Shown: positions 1 to 7,731, numbered from the stretch's first letter. The stretch is 64,000 nucleotides of DNA from an uncultured Lachnospiraceae bacterium (GCA_946628415.1 CAMOWK010000002.1:124001-188000), one strand, 5' to 3'. Notes: generated by a model from the sequence alone, not told the origin. Made by a program: numbers and translations.

Positions 1-47
1 TGATGGAACATGCTTCCGAAGAGGCGAAGGAATCTATTGAGCTGTAA
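1..47 (+). CDS. 3' end of an unknown gene, cut by the window edge
   Basis: An open frame runs from the first base to a TAA at 45-47 and ends in the residues HASEEAKESIEL. Only about 15 codons are inside the window, so the product cannot be named. The tail is acidic and Ala/Glu-rich, as in a helical C-terminus. The ATG at 3 lies in this frame but is probably an internal methionine, because no ribosome site can be seen before it. The next gene begins 103 bases on in another frame. Confidence 0.45.
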   Translation, partial: MEHASEEAKESIEL

Positions 48-150
48 TTTAAGAGTTTTAAGTAATAAGATACATGAAGTACTGCAGGATTCATGGATGG
101 ATCTGCAGGATCACTTTTGATGATTTACATTTGGTATAAATACAGTAAAT

Positions 151-852
151 ATGGATAAAAATAAAGAAAAAAACAAAACAAAAAAATATATTCTAATTAA
201 GATTCTAATAGCCATACTAATTTGTGTGTCAGGTATTGGAGTTTTCTGCCATTTTAGAAAACCTGAAAATAAAGCAAGGAGAATAGCTGATAAATACTTG
301 AAGGATGAGTATGGAGTATCCTTGGAGTCGTATGAGGTTACTGAGGGAGTGGCTATAGGTGCTGATTATTCGGTACTCTATAAATTATCTGACGATTCTA
401 TTGTGTTTGTTAGTGTTTCGTCGAAAAAAGAAAAAGCATTATATGATAATTATGTGCAGTCATATATTCTGGATAAGTTGAACAAAGCTTACCGGGAAGA
501 GATAGAATTGATCTGGGACAAACAGGCTGATGTTGAGTTTAATGGATATTTATTGTTTCCTGAAGATAAATATCTATCACAAGATAAGAAGATAGATTAT
601 CAGAGAGCTTTTCACACAGATGAATTTGAACTGACAATCTGTACGGAAACTTTTAATTTGGAGCAGAGTGCAAATGCTATATATAATTCGATAGTATGTC
701 TTAAAGAAAAAAATGTAAAGCTTAGCAAGATAAAATATTATGATTATTCTGGCGAGAGATTAAAGGATTATAAGCATTATATTCTGAGTGATTTAGACCG
801 ATTTGAAAATTCGGATATGATACTGGAATATCTGAATAATTATAAGGAATGA
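151..852 (+). CDS. Membrane-anchored protein of unknown function
   Basis: This 233-residue protein starts with a lysine/asparagine-rich stretch, then one hydrophobic segment at about residues 13-33 (ILIKILIAILICVSGIGVF). The rest is polar and probably lies outside the cell. I recognise no family. An extended -10 (TGG then TATAAA at 135-140) sits just before the ATG at 151. No good ribosome site precedes this ATG, so either the -10 is fortuitous or the message has a very short leader. No other methionine lies near the N-terminus. The gene lies 68 bases before the shikimate kinase gene and may be co-transcribed with it. Confidence 0.6.
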   Translation: MDKNKEKNKTKKYILIKILIAILICVSGIGVFCHFRKPENKARRIADKYLKDEYGVSLESYEVTEGVAIGADYSVLYKLSDDSIVFVSVSSKKEKALYDNYVQSYILDKLNKAYREEIELIWDKQADVEFNGYLLFPEDKYLSQDKKIDYQRAFHTDEFELTICTETFNLEQSANAIYNSIVCLKEKNVKLSKIKYYDYSGERLKDYKHYILSDLDRFENSDMILEYLNNYKE

Positions 853-920
853 GTGTATTTTGTGGACATGTTTTATTTAGAAAAGATTCATTGAAATTAA
901 TAGTGGGAGATAAGATATAA

Positions 921-1424
921 ATGGAAACATTTGACAATAATATAACTCTTATAGGAATGCCTGCTTCCGGTAAAAGTACGGTTGGAGTAATACTGGCAAA
1001 AATTCTTGGGCGTAATTTTATCGATACGGATCTGGTGGTACAACAAAGAGAGAGCATGCTGCTGTGTGATATTATAAAGAATCGTGGAGTAGATGGGTTC
1101 CTTAAAGCAGAAGAAGCAGCTGTTCTATCAATTAAGCCTTTCAATACTGTAATTGCAACAGGAGGTAGTGTTGTATATAGCGAGGCAGGTATGAACTATC
1201 TGAAAAGTATCGGGAAAGTGGTCTATCTAAAGGTCGATAAAGATGCTCTCTTTGCCCGGCTTCATAACATCAGGCAGAGAGGTGTAGTATTACAGCCGGG
1301 TGAAACTTTGGATGAAATGTATGTTAACCGAAGTATGCTATATGAGAAGTATGCGGATTACATTATAGATGAAACGTGTTCTTCTGTTGAGGAAACAGTT
1401 GATTTGATAAAAAAAATTTTATAA
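921..1424 (+). CDS. aroK: Shikimate kinase
   Basis: The 167-residue product matches shikimate kinase in length and motifs. It has a Walker A loop GMPASGKST near the N-terminus, the DTD motif that binds magnesium and shikimate (after NFI), the ATGGS substrate loop near residue 75, and a lid with RGVVLQPGETL. The enzyme phosphorylates shikimate with ATP in the cytosol, in the route to chorismate and aromatic amino acids. A GGGAG ribosome site lies before the ATG. No other aro gene is nearby. The lid sequence is a little unusual, so an AroK-like paralogue is possible, but the core motifs are complete. Confidence 0.85.
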   Translation: METFDNNITLIGMPASGKSTVGVILAKILGRNFIDTDLVVQQRESMLLCDIIKNRGVDGFLKAEEAAVLSIKPFNTVIATGGSVVYSEAGMNYLKSIGKVVYLKVDKDALFARLHNIRQRGVVLQPGETLDEMYVNRSMLYEKYADYIIDETCSSVEETVDLIKKIL

Positions 1425-1475
1425 TAAAACCTGATAAAAGATGAGGCCTTTTCAATAGAAAAAGGGCTTCGGCTT

Positions 1476-1528
1476 TGGTATAATTAAGGTGCTAAATCCA
1501 ATCAAATACACAAAGGAGAAACCCCATG
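1476..1528 (+). promoter_or_regulatory. Orphan promoter, ribosome site and start codon without a gene
   Basis: An extended -10 (TG at 1476-1477, TATAAT at 1479-1484) is followed by a strong ribosome site AAAGGAG at 1512-1518 and, 7 bases later, ATG at 1526. The frame closes after five codons (MSILP, TGA at 1541). The signals point into the tail of the convergent gene that ends at 1530. This looks like the 5' end of a lost or displaced gene, though a tiny leader peptide cannot be excluded. The -35 is poor. Confidence 0.4.
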
Positions 1529-1529
1529 T

Positions 1530-3479
1530 CTATTCTACCTTGAAGGATTTTCCGGCCTTGGTTTCCTGCTTTCCGTTTATCTCCATTTCTATGAAGACAA
1601 CCTCTACAGGATCGTCAGTACGGAGTGTGTATTCCAGTTTTATGGTTACTGTTTCGTTTCTTGCAACCTCCTGTTTCATGGCTTCCAGAGAACTGTCAGA
1701 GAATGCTCTGATAAGTTCGACACCGTCCTGCATTACAAGCAGTCGCGGCCAGTCGAAGGTAAGGTCGGCACCGATGACTGCGGCATCGTAGAAACTGGTA
1801 GGAGTTCCGGTAAGATTAGTATAATCAACACTTATGCTTATATGCTTTTCGCCATCAACTTCTGTGACTGTTGCATCCTTAATGGTCATATCGTAGGACT
1901 GAGCGACAGTTGCTGTATCAGGAAGACTGTCTGCCCATGTTGGAGCGCTGTCCTTCATAAGATATTCATCAGATTCAGGCTTGCAAGGGAAGTCCTCCGG
2001 ATTCAGGTCCGCGAAGAATGAATATGTATCAGGGAGTGACTGATAATACGGATCATCAAGATCCATATTCATCCATAATGCAGTTTCAAGTCCTGAATGA
2101 TTTACTGCGAAGGTTATAGGATCCTTATATCTCCACTCGCAATAGAATTCGGCGGCACATCTTACAGTTGCTCCGGGAAGGACGAATTTGGTTGACTGTA
2201 TAGTGTACTGATTCTTCGATTTGGTCATTTCAACGATGATAGCTTCATCTCGAGGATCTTCCGAAGGATCATCTTCATTATTTCCGTAATATGGTTCAAG
2301 CTCTATGCCACCGTGAAGTGCAAATGCTGAAATGGAATCCTCAGGATATGTAATCCTGTCACTGCCGTTATGGAAGTCATAATATATTCTTACTGCTTCG
2401 TAACCGTCGGGAGTTTTGAAGTATTCGGCGCCTACCAATGTTATATCGTATTTATACAGCTGATAGTCCGGATCGTAGTCGCCGATGGTTTTTGAAACAG
2501 GTGAAAATGTTGTGCCTTCGGCAGTTAATTCAGGATCATCATAAACCTTGGCTTCGGTAGTCTTTTGCTCCTTGCCGCCACCATCTTCCGTGGTGTCCTC
2601 AGTACTCTCATCAGTCCAGTCCTCAGCTGTGATTTCTGTTGAAGTGGCTTTGGCTTCTTCACGTTCTCTATCCCTTTTAGCATCAAGACCTTTGATGGTT
2701 GCAACGAGAATTACATCACCGAGAACTATCACACCAAAAGTGATTCCAAATGAAATGAGCATGCTGCGCAAGAACTGTTTTCCAGGTGTACGTTCCTTCT
2801 TCTGTTTCTTCGGCTTGGCAGCCTTTGTATTCTGCTTCGGTTTAGACTCCTGTACAGGCTGGACCTTAAGTTCCTGAACAGGCTGTGACTTAACTTCCTG
2901 CGCCGGCGTTACAGCAGGTGTTACAGGCGCTGCTTCCGGCTGAGGTGCCGACTGTGGTTCGGGCTGTGTAACAGATTGCGGCTCAGACGGTGATGTTGGT
3001 TGTGCTTCCGGCTGAGTCTGCTGGGAATAATCATAGCTCTGCTGACTGTAGTCGTAGTATTGCTGCTGATTATATTGAGAATAGTCATATCCCCGCTGCT
3101 GGTTGTAGTCGTAGCTTTGCTGCTGAGATTGATCATAGCTCTGCTGATTATAGTCGTAGCTTTGCTGCTGAGATTGATTATAGCTCTGCTGATTATAGTC
3201 GTAGCTTTGTTGCTGGGATTGATCATAGCTCTGCTGAGAGTAGTCGTAGTTCTGTTGCTGTAAATAATCATATCCTTGCTGACTGTAGTCATAGCTTTCC
3301 TGCTGGGAATAATCATAATTCTGCTGCTGGCTATAGTCATAGTATTGCTGCTGATCATATTGAGAATAGTCATATCCCTGCTGCTGACTGTAATCGTAGT
3401 TCTGCTGTTGGGAATAATCATATCCCTGCTGGCTGTTATCGTTATTCATGTTAGCATTGTTATCATTTTTGTTATCCAT
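1530..3479 (-). CDS. Anchored protein with a long YDYSQQ-repeat tail and DUF5067-like domains
   Basis: The 649-residue product has four parts. Residues about 17-155 are a low-complexity domain built from Y-D-Y-S/N-Q-Q repeats. A Pro/Gln/Glu-rich and then lysine-rich linker follows to about 238. One membrane segment lies near 240-262. The outer part begins with a Thr/Glu/Asp-rich stalk and holds two domains resembling the DUF5067 family; the second contains the family-like phrase VMQDGVEL. By topology the repeat tail should be in the cytosol. AGGAGA precedes the ATG. It is the last gene of a three-gene operon, 32 bases after the DUF6273 gene. Function is unknown. The repeat chemistry resembles phase-separating FET-type domains by composition only; that link is inference. 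Confidence 0.8.
   Translation of the reverse strand: MDNKNDNNANMNNDNSQQGYDYSQQQNYDYSQQQGYDYSQYDQQQYYDYSQQQNYDYSQQESYDYSQQGYDYLQQQNYDYSQQSYDQSQQQSYDYNQQSYNQSQQQSYDYNQQSYDQSQQQSYDYNQQRGYDYSQYNQQQYYDYSQQSYDYSQQTQPEAQPTSPSEPQSVTQPEPQSAPQPEAAPVTPAVTPAQEVKSQPVQELKVQPVQESKPKQNTKAAKPKKQKKERTPGKQFLRSMLISFGITFGVIVLGDVILVATIKGLDAKRDREREEAKATSTEITAEDWTDESTEDTTEDGGGKEQKTTEAKVYDDPELTAEGTTFSPVSKTIGDYDPDYQLYKYDITLVGAEYFKTPDGYEAVRIYYDFHNGSDRITYPEDSISAFALHGGIELEPYYGNNEDDPSEDPRDEAIIVEMTKSKNQYTIQSTKFVLPGATVRCAAEFYCEWRYKDPITFAVNHSGLETALWMNMDLDDPYYQSLPDTYSFFADLNPEDFPCKPESDEYLMKDSAPTWADSLPDTATVAQSYDMTIKDATVTEVDGEKHISISVDYTNLTGTPTSFYDAAVIGADLTFDWPRLLVMQDGVELIRAFSDSSLEAMKQEVARNETVTIKLEYTLRTDDPVEVVFIEMEINGKQETKAGKSFKVE
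3106..3240 (-). repeat. Three tandem 45-bp coding repeats
   Basis: Three adjacent 45-bp units begin at 3106, 3151 and 3196 and differ at only a few bases. Each encodes 15 residues of the form SYDYNQQSYDQSQQQ within the low-complexity tail of the gene at 1530-3479. The in-frame period suggests growth and shrinkage by slippage or recombination, so tail length probably varies between strains. Confidence 0.85.
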
Positions 3480-3511
3480 ACCAGTCTCCTTGAAAAAGTA
3501 ATTACAAATAA

Positions 3512-4861
3512 CTATTCAATGGATATCCACATGGCCGGTCTTAAACCGAGCCCAACCTGATTGCTGTACCAGTTGAAGAATGAACCGTTTGATGTTAAGT
3601 AAACAACTGCTTCGTTCGGGTCGGACAGAGTTCTGGTCATCCAGCAGCCATCAGAAGTCTGACTTTCATAATATACATTTCCGGTATGTCTTACGGCGGT
3701 GGAACATTTTACAGAACGACAGCTTGCTCCGACCATCATATTGAATGGGTAACTGTCGCTCGGACAATAATCATCCTCGTCGCCCATATATTTCAGTACT
3801 TCCTCTACAGAGAGAAGGAATATCTTATCATTAGTTTCAGGGCCGTCAGTATGAATCTGGTTGCCCAGCACATCATAAGGAGCGTCATAGCCACCCCAGT
3901 AATCATTAAGAAAATCGCTTGAAGATGGATTCGTAAGATGAGTAGTCTGAATCAGTGCAGCTTCCTCAGGAGTGAAGCAGGTATCAAGGAAGTCCCCATT
4001 GAGGAACTGCCTTACAGAACAGTCCTGCCAGGTCATGCCCGGAGTCTGCTCGGCACTGTCGGTTTTGTTGTAGCAATAAGAGTCGATGACTCTGTCGGCT
4101 ATCACCAACATTTTTCCATCCTGAATATCAAGGACCTTCCAGCGCATAGGCTCCATGCCGTCTGCTTCCATGCCGTTCTGTTCATAGGTTCCGAGAGAAA
4201 TGATATCACCGATGCCGGCTTCGCTTATAGCTACAGTTCCGCCTTTTCCTTCAAGGTAACGGTCAACGGCATCCTGAGTTGAAACCTCGAATATAGGCCA
4301 GTGATCATTTGAAGCATCTTCGTACCATATTTTTGTTTCATTAAAACTGAAACTATATTCCTTTTCATCAAGCTTAAGCGTTGTTTCATCAACGAAGGTG
4401 ACGTTATCCTCGCTGTTTCCTATCCTTCCGTGGAAGGTTCCGGTTCCGTCCTCGTTTATATCGAAATACATAGGACGGTTTTGTTCTATGTAGTAGTCGA
4501 TTACATTCATATTGTCATATTTTTCGTAACCCCCAGCGTCGAAAGTGTCCTCGTGCCAGTTTTCTTCAGGAATAAGCTCGCCGTTTTCGTCGCCGAAGCC
4601 TATAAAGAGATATATTCCGGCTGTGGGATACTTGCCGTTTACTTCGGTAGAATCGGAGGTTCCGCCTTCGGTATAGTCCTCTGTAAGTTCTTCAGTATAA
4701 TCTTCAGTCCGCCTTGCTTCTCTTTCTTCGGCCTCGCGTTTCTCTTTGGCATCTGCAGCTATAAACAGTGCAGCTATGGATCCGCCCAAACCGAATATCA
4801 GTCCAAGTATGATACCTGTTATAACACCCAAGACGGTATGACGTGTTTTAGCTTTCTTCAT
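3512..4861 (-). CDS. Membrane-anchored DUF6273-type surface protein
   Basis: The product is 449 residues from the ATG at 4861, chosen because GGAGG lies 8 bases before it. A longer start at 4900 would overlap the upstream gene. After a short basic tail comes one membrane segment (about 10-35, rich in Gly/Ile/Leu), then an acidic Thr/Glu stalk with repeats of TEDYTE. The C-terminal half resembles DUF6273, with phrases such as GDIISLGTYEQNG, MRWKVLDIQDGKMLVIAD, SVRQFLNGDF and a GLRPAMWI ending, common in surface proteins of gut Clostridia. Its biochemical role is not known. It is the middle gene of the three-gene operon, 17 bases after the lipoprotein gene. Confidence 0.8.
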   Translation of the reverse strand: MKKAKTRHTVLGVITGIILGLIFGLGGSIAALFIAADAKEKREAEEREARRTEDYTEELTEDYTEGGTSDSTEVNGKYPTAGIYLFIGFGDENGELIPEENWHEDTFDAGGYEKYDNMNVIDYYIEQNRPMYFDINEDGTGTFHGRIGNSEDNVTFVDETTLKLDEKEYSFSFNETKIWYEDASNDHWPIFEVSTQDAVDRYLEGKGGTVAISEAGIGDIISLGTYEQNGMEADGMEPMRWKVLDIQDGKMLVIADRVIDSYCYNKTDSAEQTPGMTWQDCSVRQFLNGDFLDTCFTPEEAALIQTTHLTNPSSSDFLNDYWGGYDAPYDVLGNQIHTDGPETNDKIFLLSVEEVLKYMGDEDDYCPSDSYPFNMMVGASCRSVKCSTAVRHTGNVYYESQTSDGCWMTRTLSDPNEAVVYLTSNGSFFNWYSNQVGLGLRPAMWISIE

Positions 4862-4878
4862 GTTGGTATCCTCCGTCT

Positions 4879-5826
4879 TTATCTGCACTGTAGCCAGCAT
4901 TCTTCACCTGACCATGCATTTGTCAACAGTATCTTGTGAGTGTCGATAATTTCGTATTTGTATAGCTTGATGCTGTAGCGGGCATCTTCGTAAGGATAAG
5001 GCATTTCGTTGTCACGTCTCTTTCGGTCGCACCAGTATAAATATGTATCATCACATTCCCAGTGATAGTAACTCTCGCCGTAAGGACCGTCCTCATGTAT
5101 GATTCCGTCTGCAGTGATGGTATACCAGGTAGCAACAGTATTATTGATGTTAAGGGCGTCCATGCTTCCGCCTACATCGGTGAACTGCCATACCTCAACG
5201 AATTCCGAAGGGTTACTGGCTGATTCCGGAATCTCTGTTACCGGATAGACATCAACAGGCTTATATTCCATGGCGTAATCATCATCATAATCGCGCCTTA
5301 TCAGAAGATGTCCCTCATCATTGAATTCGACAAGATAGCCGCCGTAAAATGTACCGCCAAGCCTATATCCATAAGTATCGTCAGGTTCATCTGTATAGCC
5401 AAATGGATCGCAATACGCTATGTACCAGCTGCCCTCACTGAAAAGGTCATTTACACCGGTACCGTTTGCCTGGACTACTGTATGCTTGTCTGTAAATATA
5501 TATCCGTAGAGGTTGGTTACATCTAGGCTCTGCCATACATGTGCCATGAGCTTTTCTTCGAGATCGGCAACAACGGATGGGTCAGCCAGACTCTGATCGA
5601 TGGTAGGCTCTTCTTCGGAGTATTCTTCCTCAGTATAAACTTCTGCAGTATCATCCTCGGATGTTTCATCGTAGATGTGTACTTGGGTAGTGAATTCGTC
5701 CCCGGGACCTTCTTCGGTATTTCTGTCGTCGTCTTCCTTTTTAAAGATATCCTTCGGGCTGCACGCTGTAAGAAGCAGCATAGAAGCCAGAATTACAGAT
5801 AGGATTTTGATCTTTCTTTTTCTCAT
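4879..5826 (-). CDS. Lipoprotein of unknown function, acidic stalk
   Basis: The 315-residue product has a classic lipoprotein signal: MRKRKIK, a hydrophobic core and the lipobox LLTAC, with the lipid-modified cysteine near residue 22. A highly acidic linker follows (many Glu, Asp and Thr to about residue 75), then a globular part rich in Tyr, Asp and Trp. I recognise no named domain. It should sit on the outer face of the membrane. The start has an AGGAGA ribosome site, and the operon promoter lies about 95 bases upstream. It is the first gene of the operon with the DUF6273 and YDYSQQ proteins, so all three probably work at the same surface site. Confidence 0.8.
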   Translation of the reverse strand: MRKRKIKILSVILASMLLLTACSPKDIFKKEDDDRNTEEGPGDEFTTQVHIYDETSEDDTAEVYTEEEYSEEEPTIDQSLADPSVVADLEEKLMAHVWQSLDVTNLYGYIFTDKHTVVQANGTGVNDLFSEGSWYIAYCDPFGYTDEPDDTYGYRLGGTFYGGYLVEFNDEGHLLIRRDYDDDYAMEYKPVDVYPVTEIPESASNPSEFVEVWQFTDVGGSMDALNINNTVATWYTITADGIIHEDGPYGESYYHWECDDTYLYWCDRKRRDNEMPYPYEDARYSIKLYKYEIIDTHKILLTNAWSGEECWLQCR

Positions 5827-5919
5827 AAGCTTCTCCTGTCTGTCATGGAATAATAAGTAAAATGAGCCGCGTTATCATGTGTTTCCGGGTATCGGAATAT
5901 TTTCAATAAATACACTATA

Positions 5920-5948
5920 ATTTTACCATAGCTTGGTGATACTGTCAG
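5920..5948 (-). promoter_or_regulatory. Promoter of the surface-protein operon
   Basis: On the minus strand, CTGACA (5948-5943) is followed after exactly 17 bases by TAAAAT (5925-5920), preceded by TGG, which makes an extended -10. Transcription would start near 5913 and read the three genes 5826 to 1530. This is a good vegetative-type promoter; no operator is obvious around it. Confidence 0.65.
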
Positions 5949-6188
5949 TCTATACAGAGCGCAAAAAAGAAATTTTGGTACATTTTAACTATATGTCGCA
6001 ATATAGCTTGGGCTGTGGCATAATATCATGGAGTTTTTTGTGAAATACTATTAAACCTGAATTATTCATTGAATAATTCTTAACTGTAAAAAGTATGTAA
6101 AGTGTGATATTGCACTTCCCAACATTATCCTAAAGATGGAGGCTAATTACCATCCACGAGCTATTTACCACTTACCGCTGTCTCCCCC
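5949..6188. other. Non-coding gap with small repeats
   Basis: No credible gene is present. The gap holds a 10-bp-arm palindrome at 6059-6079, a short direct repeat (GCTAATTACC at about 6141 and GCTATTTACC at about 6159) and, at its right end, CTGTCTCCCCC at 6178-6188. The last matches one arm of the tandem hairpin repeats found at 7544-7629. No clear T-tailed terminator is visible for the minus-strand gene that ends at 6189. Confidence 0.5.
6059..6079. repeat. Perfect AT-rich palindrome
   Basis: The arms GAATTATTCA and TGAATAATTC are exact inverted copies separated by one T. Such a tight centre fits a protein-binding site better than an RNA hairpin. No promoter can be matched to it with confidence, so its role is open. 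Confidence 0.5.
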
Positions 6189-7436
6189 TTATTGCTCTAT
6201 CATTTCATTTATATCCAGACTTATGAAATCATCAGGTTTCAGAGCTTGATCGGTTTTTTTGGATTCAAGTAATTGAAAGAGCTGTTCTTCCTCATCAGAA
6301 TCCGATTTGTCTGAGTCGGTTTTGGTTGCGGTATCTCGATGCAGTTTGAGTTGATAATCAAAGCTCTCTTTTGTTACACCATTTTTATAGATGCTGAAAA
6401 CAAGGCGGCAATCTTTTGGGGCATATATGACTGCTACTTCCGATATGCCACAGTCAGCCATATAATGATCGCCTTTCTCGCCTGAATCAATAAGCTTCAA
6501 TCCTTTCGAACGGTTATCTGTCTGTGCGGTAACTAATCCGATGGAGTATTTCTCTCCGTCATATTCAAGTTTGGTATAACGCATGTTTTCTTTTAAGAAA
6601 GCGTCATCTCTAAGACGTGCGTCTCCATCTGAAGCGATTTCCTGATATCTTTCTTCCTCACCGTTTTCTATGATACCTGTATCAAGAGAATTGGAAAAGC
6701 AGAGATAACCGGTATTGTAATCTACTATAGTCGGTAGGTCGCAGTAGCAGTGATAGGACCATGGATCCATATATCCATGATTGTATGCTTCAACCTGCAT
6801 ATCGATATCATAGTACACCTTGGTCATGACATAGCCACTTTCGTCGGGCTCCGAGGTTTCGACATTCGTTATGCATGTCGACATTTTATGTTGGATGAAT
6901 TCGAGATTCTCATCCTCAATCACATCGAAAACTGATCCGCCATCCTTAATTGCGAAAGAATAGAAATCATTTTGAAATGCACCGTTATTCTTCGAGAACT
7001 TTATATCATGTTCTTCATAATAAGGGACAGGGCCTGGGTCTTCTGTCGTAGCTTCGGTTGTGATTTCCGTGGTTTCTTCAGTAATAGTGACAGTAGTAAG
7101 CTCAGTTGTTATCTCGGCAACTTCTTTGGGCTTCTTCCTTAGTAGGATTATTGCAACCAGAGCTATGATGCCAATAAGAAGAACTGCTGCACCGGCTATG
7201 ATGCCTATGATGAGACCTTTGTTCTTGCTCTTAGCTTGTTGCTGAACGGGCTGTTGAGTCTGTTGTTGAGCAGGTGACTGAACTGGCTGTTGAGTCTGTT
7301 GTTGAGCAGGTGACTGAACTGGCTGTTGAGTCTGTTGTTGAGCAGGTTGCTCAGCATGATAAGTAATTATGGCACCGCAGCTGTCACAATAAGCTGCGCC
7401 TTCCTTTATATTTTCACCGCAAATGTTGCATTTCAT
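6189..7436 (-). CDS. Zinc-ribbon membrane protein with Gln/Pro-rich tail
   Basis: The product is 415 residues from the ATG at 7436, chosen because GGAGG lies 8 bases upstream; an earlier TTG at 7451 overlaps that site. It starts with a zinc-ribbon (CNIC at residues 3-6 and CDSC 15 residues after its second cysteine), then a Gln/Pro linker of 12-residue repeats, one membrane segment (GLIIGIIAGAAVLLIGIIAL) and a Thr/Glu stalk. About 290 residues outside the membrane match no family I know. The cytoplasmic zinc-ribbon plus tail and outer domain suggest a sensor or scaffold rather than an enzyme. It has its own promoter and is not in the neighbouring operon, although the architecture is shared. 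Confidence 0.8.
   Translation of the reverse strand: MKCNICGENIKEGAAYCDSCGAIITYHAEQPAQQQTQQPVQSPAQQQTQQPVQSPAQQQTQQPVQQQAKSKNKGLIIGIIAGAAVLLIGIIALVAIILLRKKPKEVAEITTELTTVTITEETTEITTEATTEDPGPVPYYEEHDIKFSKNNGAFQNDFYSFAIKDGGSVFDVIEDENLEFIQHKMSTCITNVETSEPDESGYVMTKVYYDIDMQVEAYNHGYMDPWSYHCYCDLPTIVDYNTGYLCFSNSLDTGIIENGEEERYQEIASDGDARLRDDAFLKENMRYTKLEYDGEKYSIGLVTAQTDNRSKGLKLIDSGEKGDHYMADCGISEVAVIYAPKDCRLVFSIYKNGVTKESFDYQLKLHRDTATKTDSDKSDSDEEEQLFQLLESKKTDQALKPDDFISLDINEMIEQ
7251..7349 (-). repeat. 36-bp coding repeat, 2.75 copies
   Basis: Units begin at 7251, 7287 and 7323; the first two are identical and the third is cut short. Each encodes 12 residues of the Gln/Pro linker (PVQSPAQQQTQQ) between the zinc-ribbon and the membrane segment. 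Identity at the DNA level points to recent duplication. Confidence 0.85.
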
Positions 7437-7471
7437 AGGCATTACCTCCAATCTGGTTTATGTCTATATTT

Positions 7472-7499
7472 ATTCTACCTTATTAAAGCAAAAATTCAA
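7472..7499 (-). promoter_or_regulatory. Promoter of the zinc-ribbon gene
   Basis: Minus strand: TTGAAT (7499-7494), 16-base spacer, TAGAAT (7477-7472). The start of transcription would be near 7465, giving a leader of about 30 bases that carries the GGAGG ribosome site. Confidence 0.5.
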
Positions 7500-7543
7500 A
7501 ACTTTCCTTGAAAAAAACTATTATAATCGTATCATTCTCCTAG

Positions 7544-7629
7544 TGATTTGGGATTGGGGAGACAGAGAACCGTCCCCTGTCTCCCCTGATTTGGAATTGG
7601 GGAGACAGAGAACCGTCCCCTGTCTCCCC
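7544..7629. repeat. Two tandem 43-bp hairpin repeats
   Basis: Units at 7544-7586 and 7587-7629 abut and differ at one base. Each carries GGGGAGACAG and its exact inverse CTGTCTCCCC around an 11-base loop AGAACCGTCCC. Repeats built on GGGGACGGTTCT and CTGTCTCC occur as scattered intergenic elements in Clostridia and some other bacteria, and are often thought to be moved by REP-type tyrosine transposases. That comparison is from memory, and no transposase gene is in this window. Confidence 0.8.
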
Positions 7630-7668
7630 AGGATTCGACTATAGATGAATATTTCAGGTAAATAGTAC

Positions 7669-7698
7669 TTGACATTGAAAGTTCCTATGGTGTATTAT
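7669..7698 (+). promoter_or_regulatory. Promoter of the CPBP/YtrA operon
   Basis: TTGACA (7669-7674) is followed after 18 bases by TATTAT (7693-7698). The -10 lies inside the left arm of the palindrome at 7689-7731, so a bound repressor would block polymerase directly. Confidence 0.75.
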
Positions 7699-7731
7699 CT
7701 GTATTACAAAGAGTAATACAAACAATACACC
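7689..7731 (+). promoter_or_regulatory. Nested palindromic operator, probable site for the YtrA-type repressor
   Basis: Arms of 19 bases (GGTGTATTATCTGTATTAC and the near-inverse GTAATACAAACAATACACC) match at 17 positions around the centre AAAGA. Two palindromes are nested: TGTATTAC/GTAATACA inside and GTGTATT/AATACAC outside. The predicted transcription start (about 7705) lies within it, so the full hairpin could not form in the message; a DNA operator fits better than a terminator despite the T-run after it. The GntR gene at 8772 is the likely binder. That link is inference. Confidence 0.65.

Noticed and set aside
1440..1475. Terminator of the shikimate kinase gene (GCCTTTT and AAAAAGGGC)
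   Set aside because: The stem has a bulge and no T-run follows; too weak to list.
2990..3560. Plus-strand open frames rich in Leu/Val/Ile or Ser/His across the YDYSQQ gene
   Set aside because: They are mirror frames of a low-complexity repeat, lack ribosome sites and change composition with the repeat; the minus-strand gene has a signal-anchor layout and a good start.
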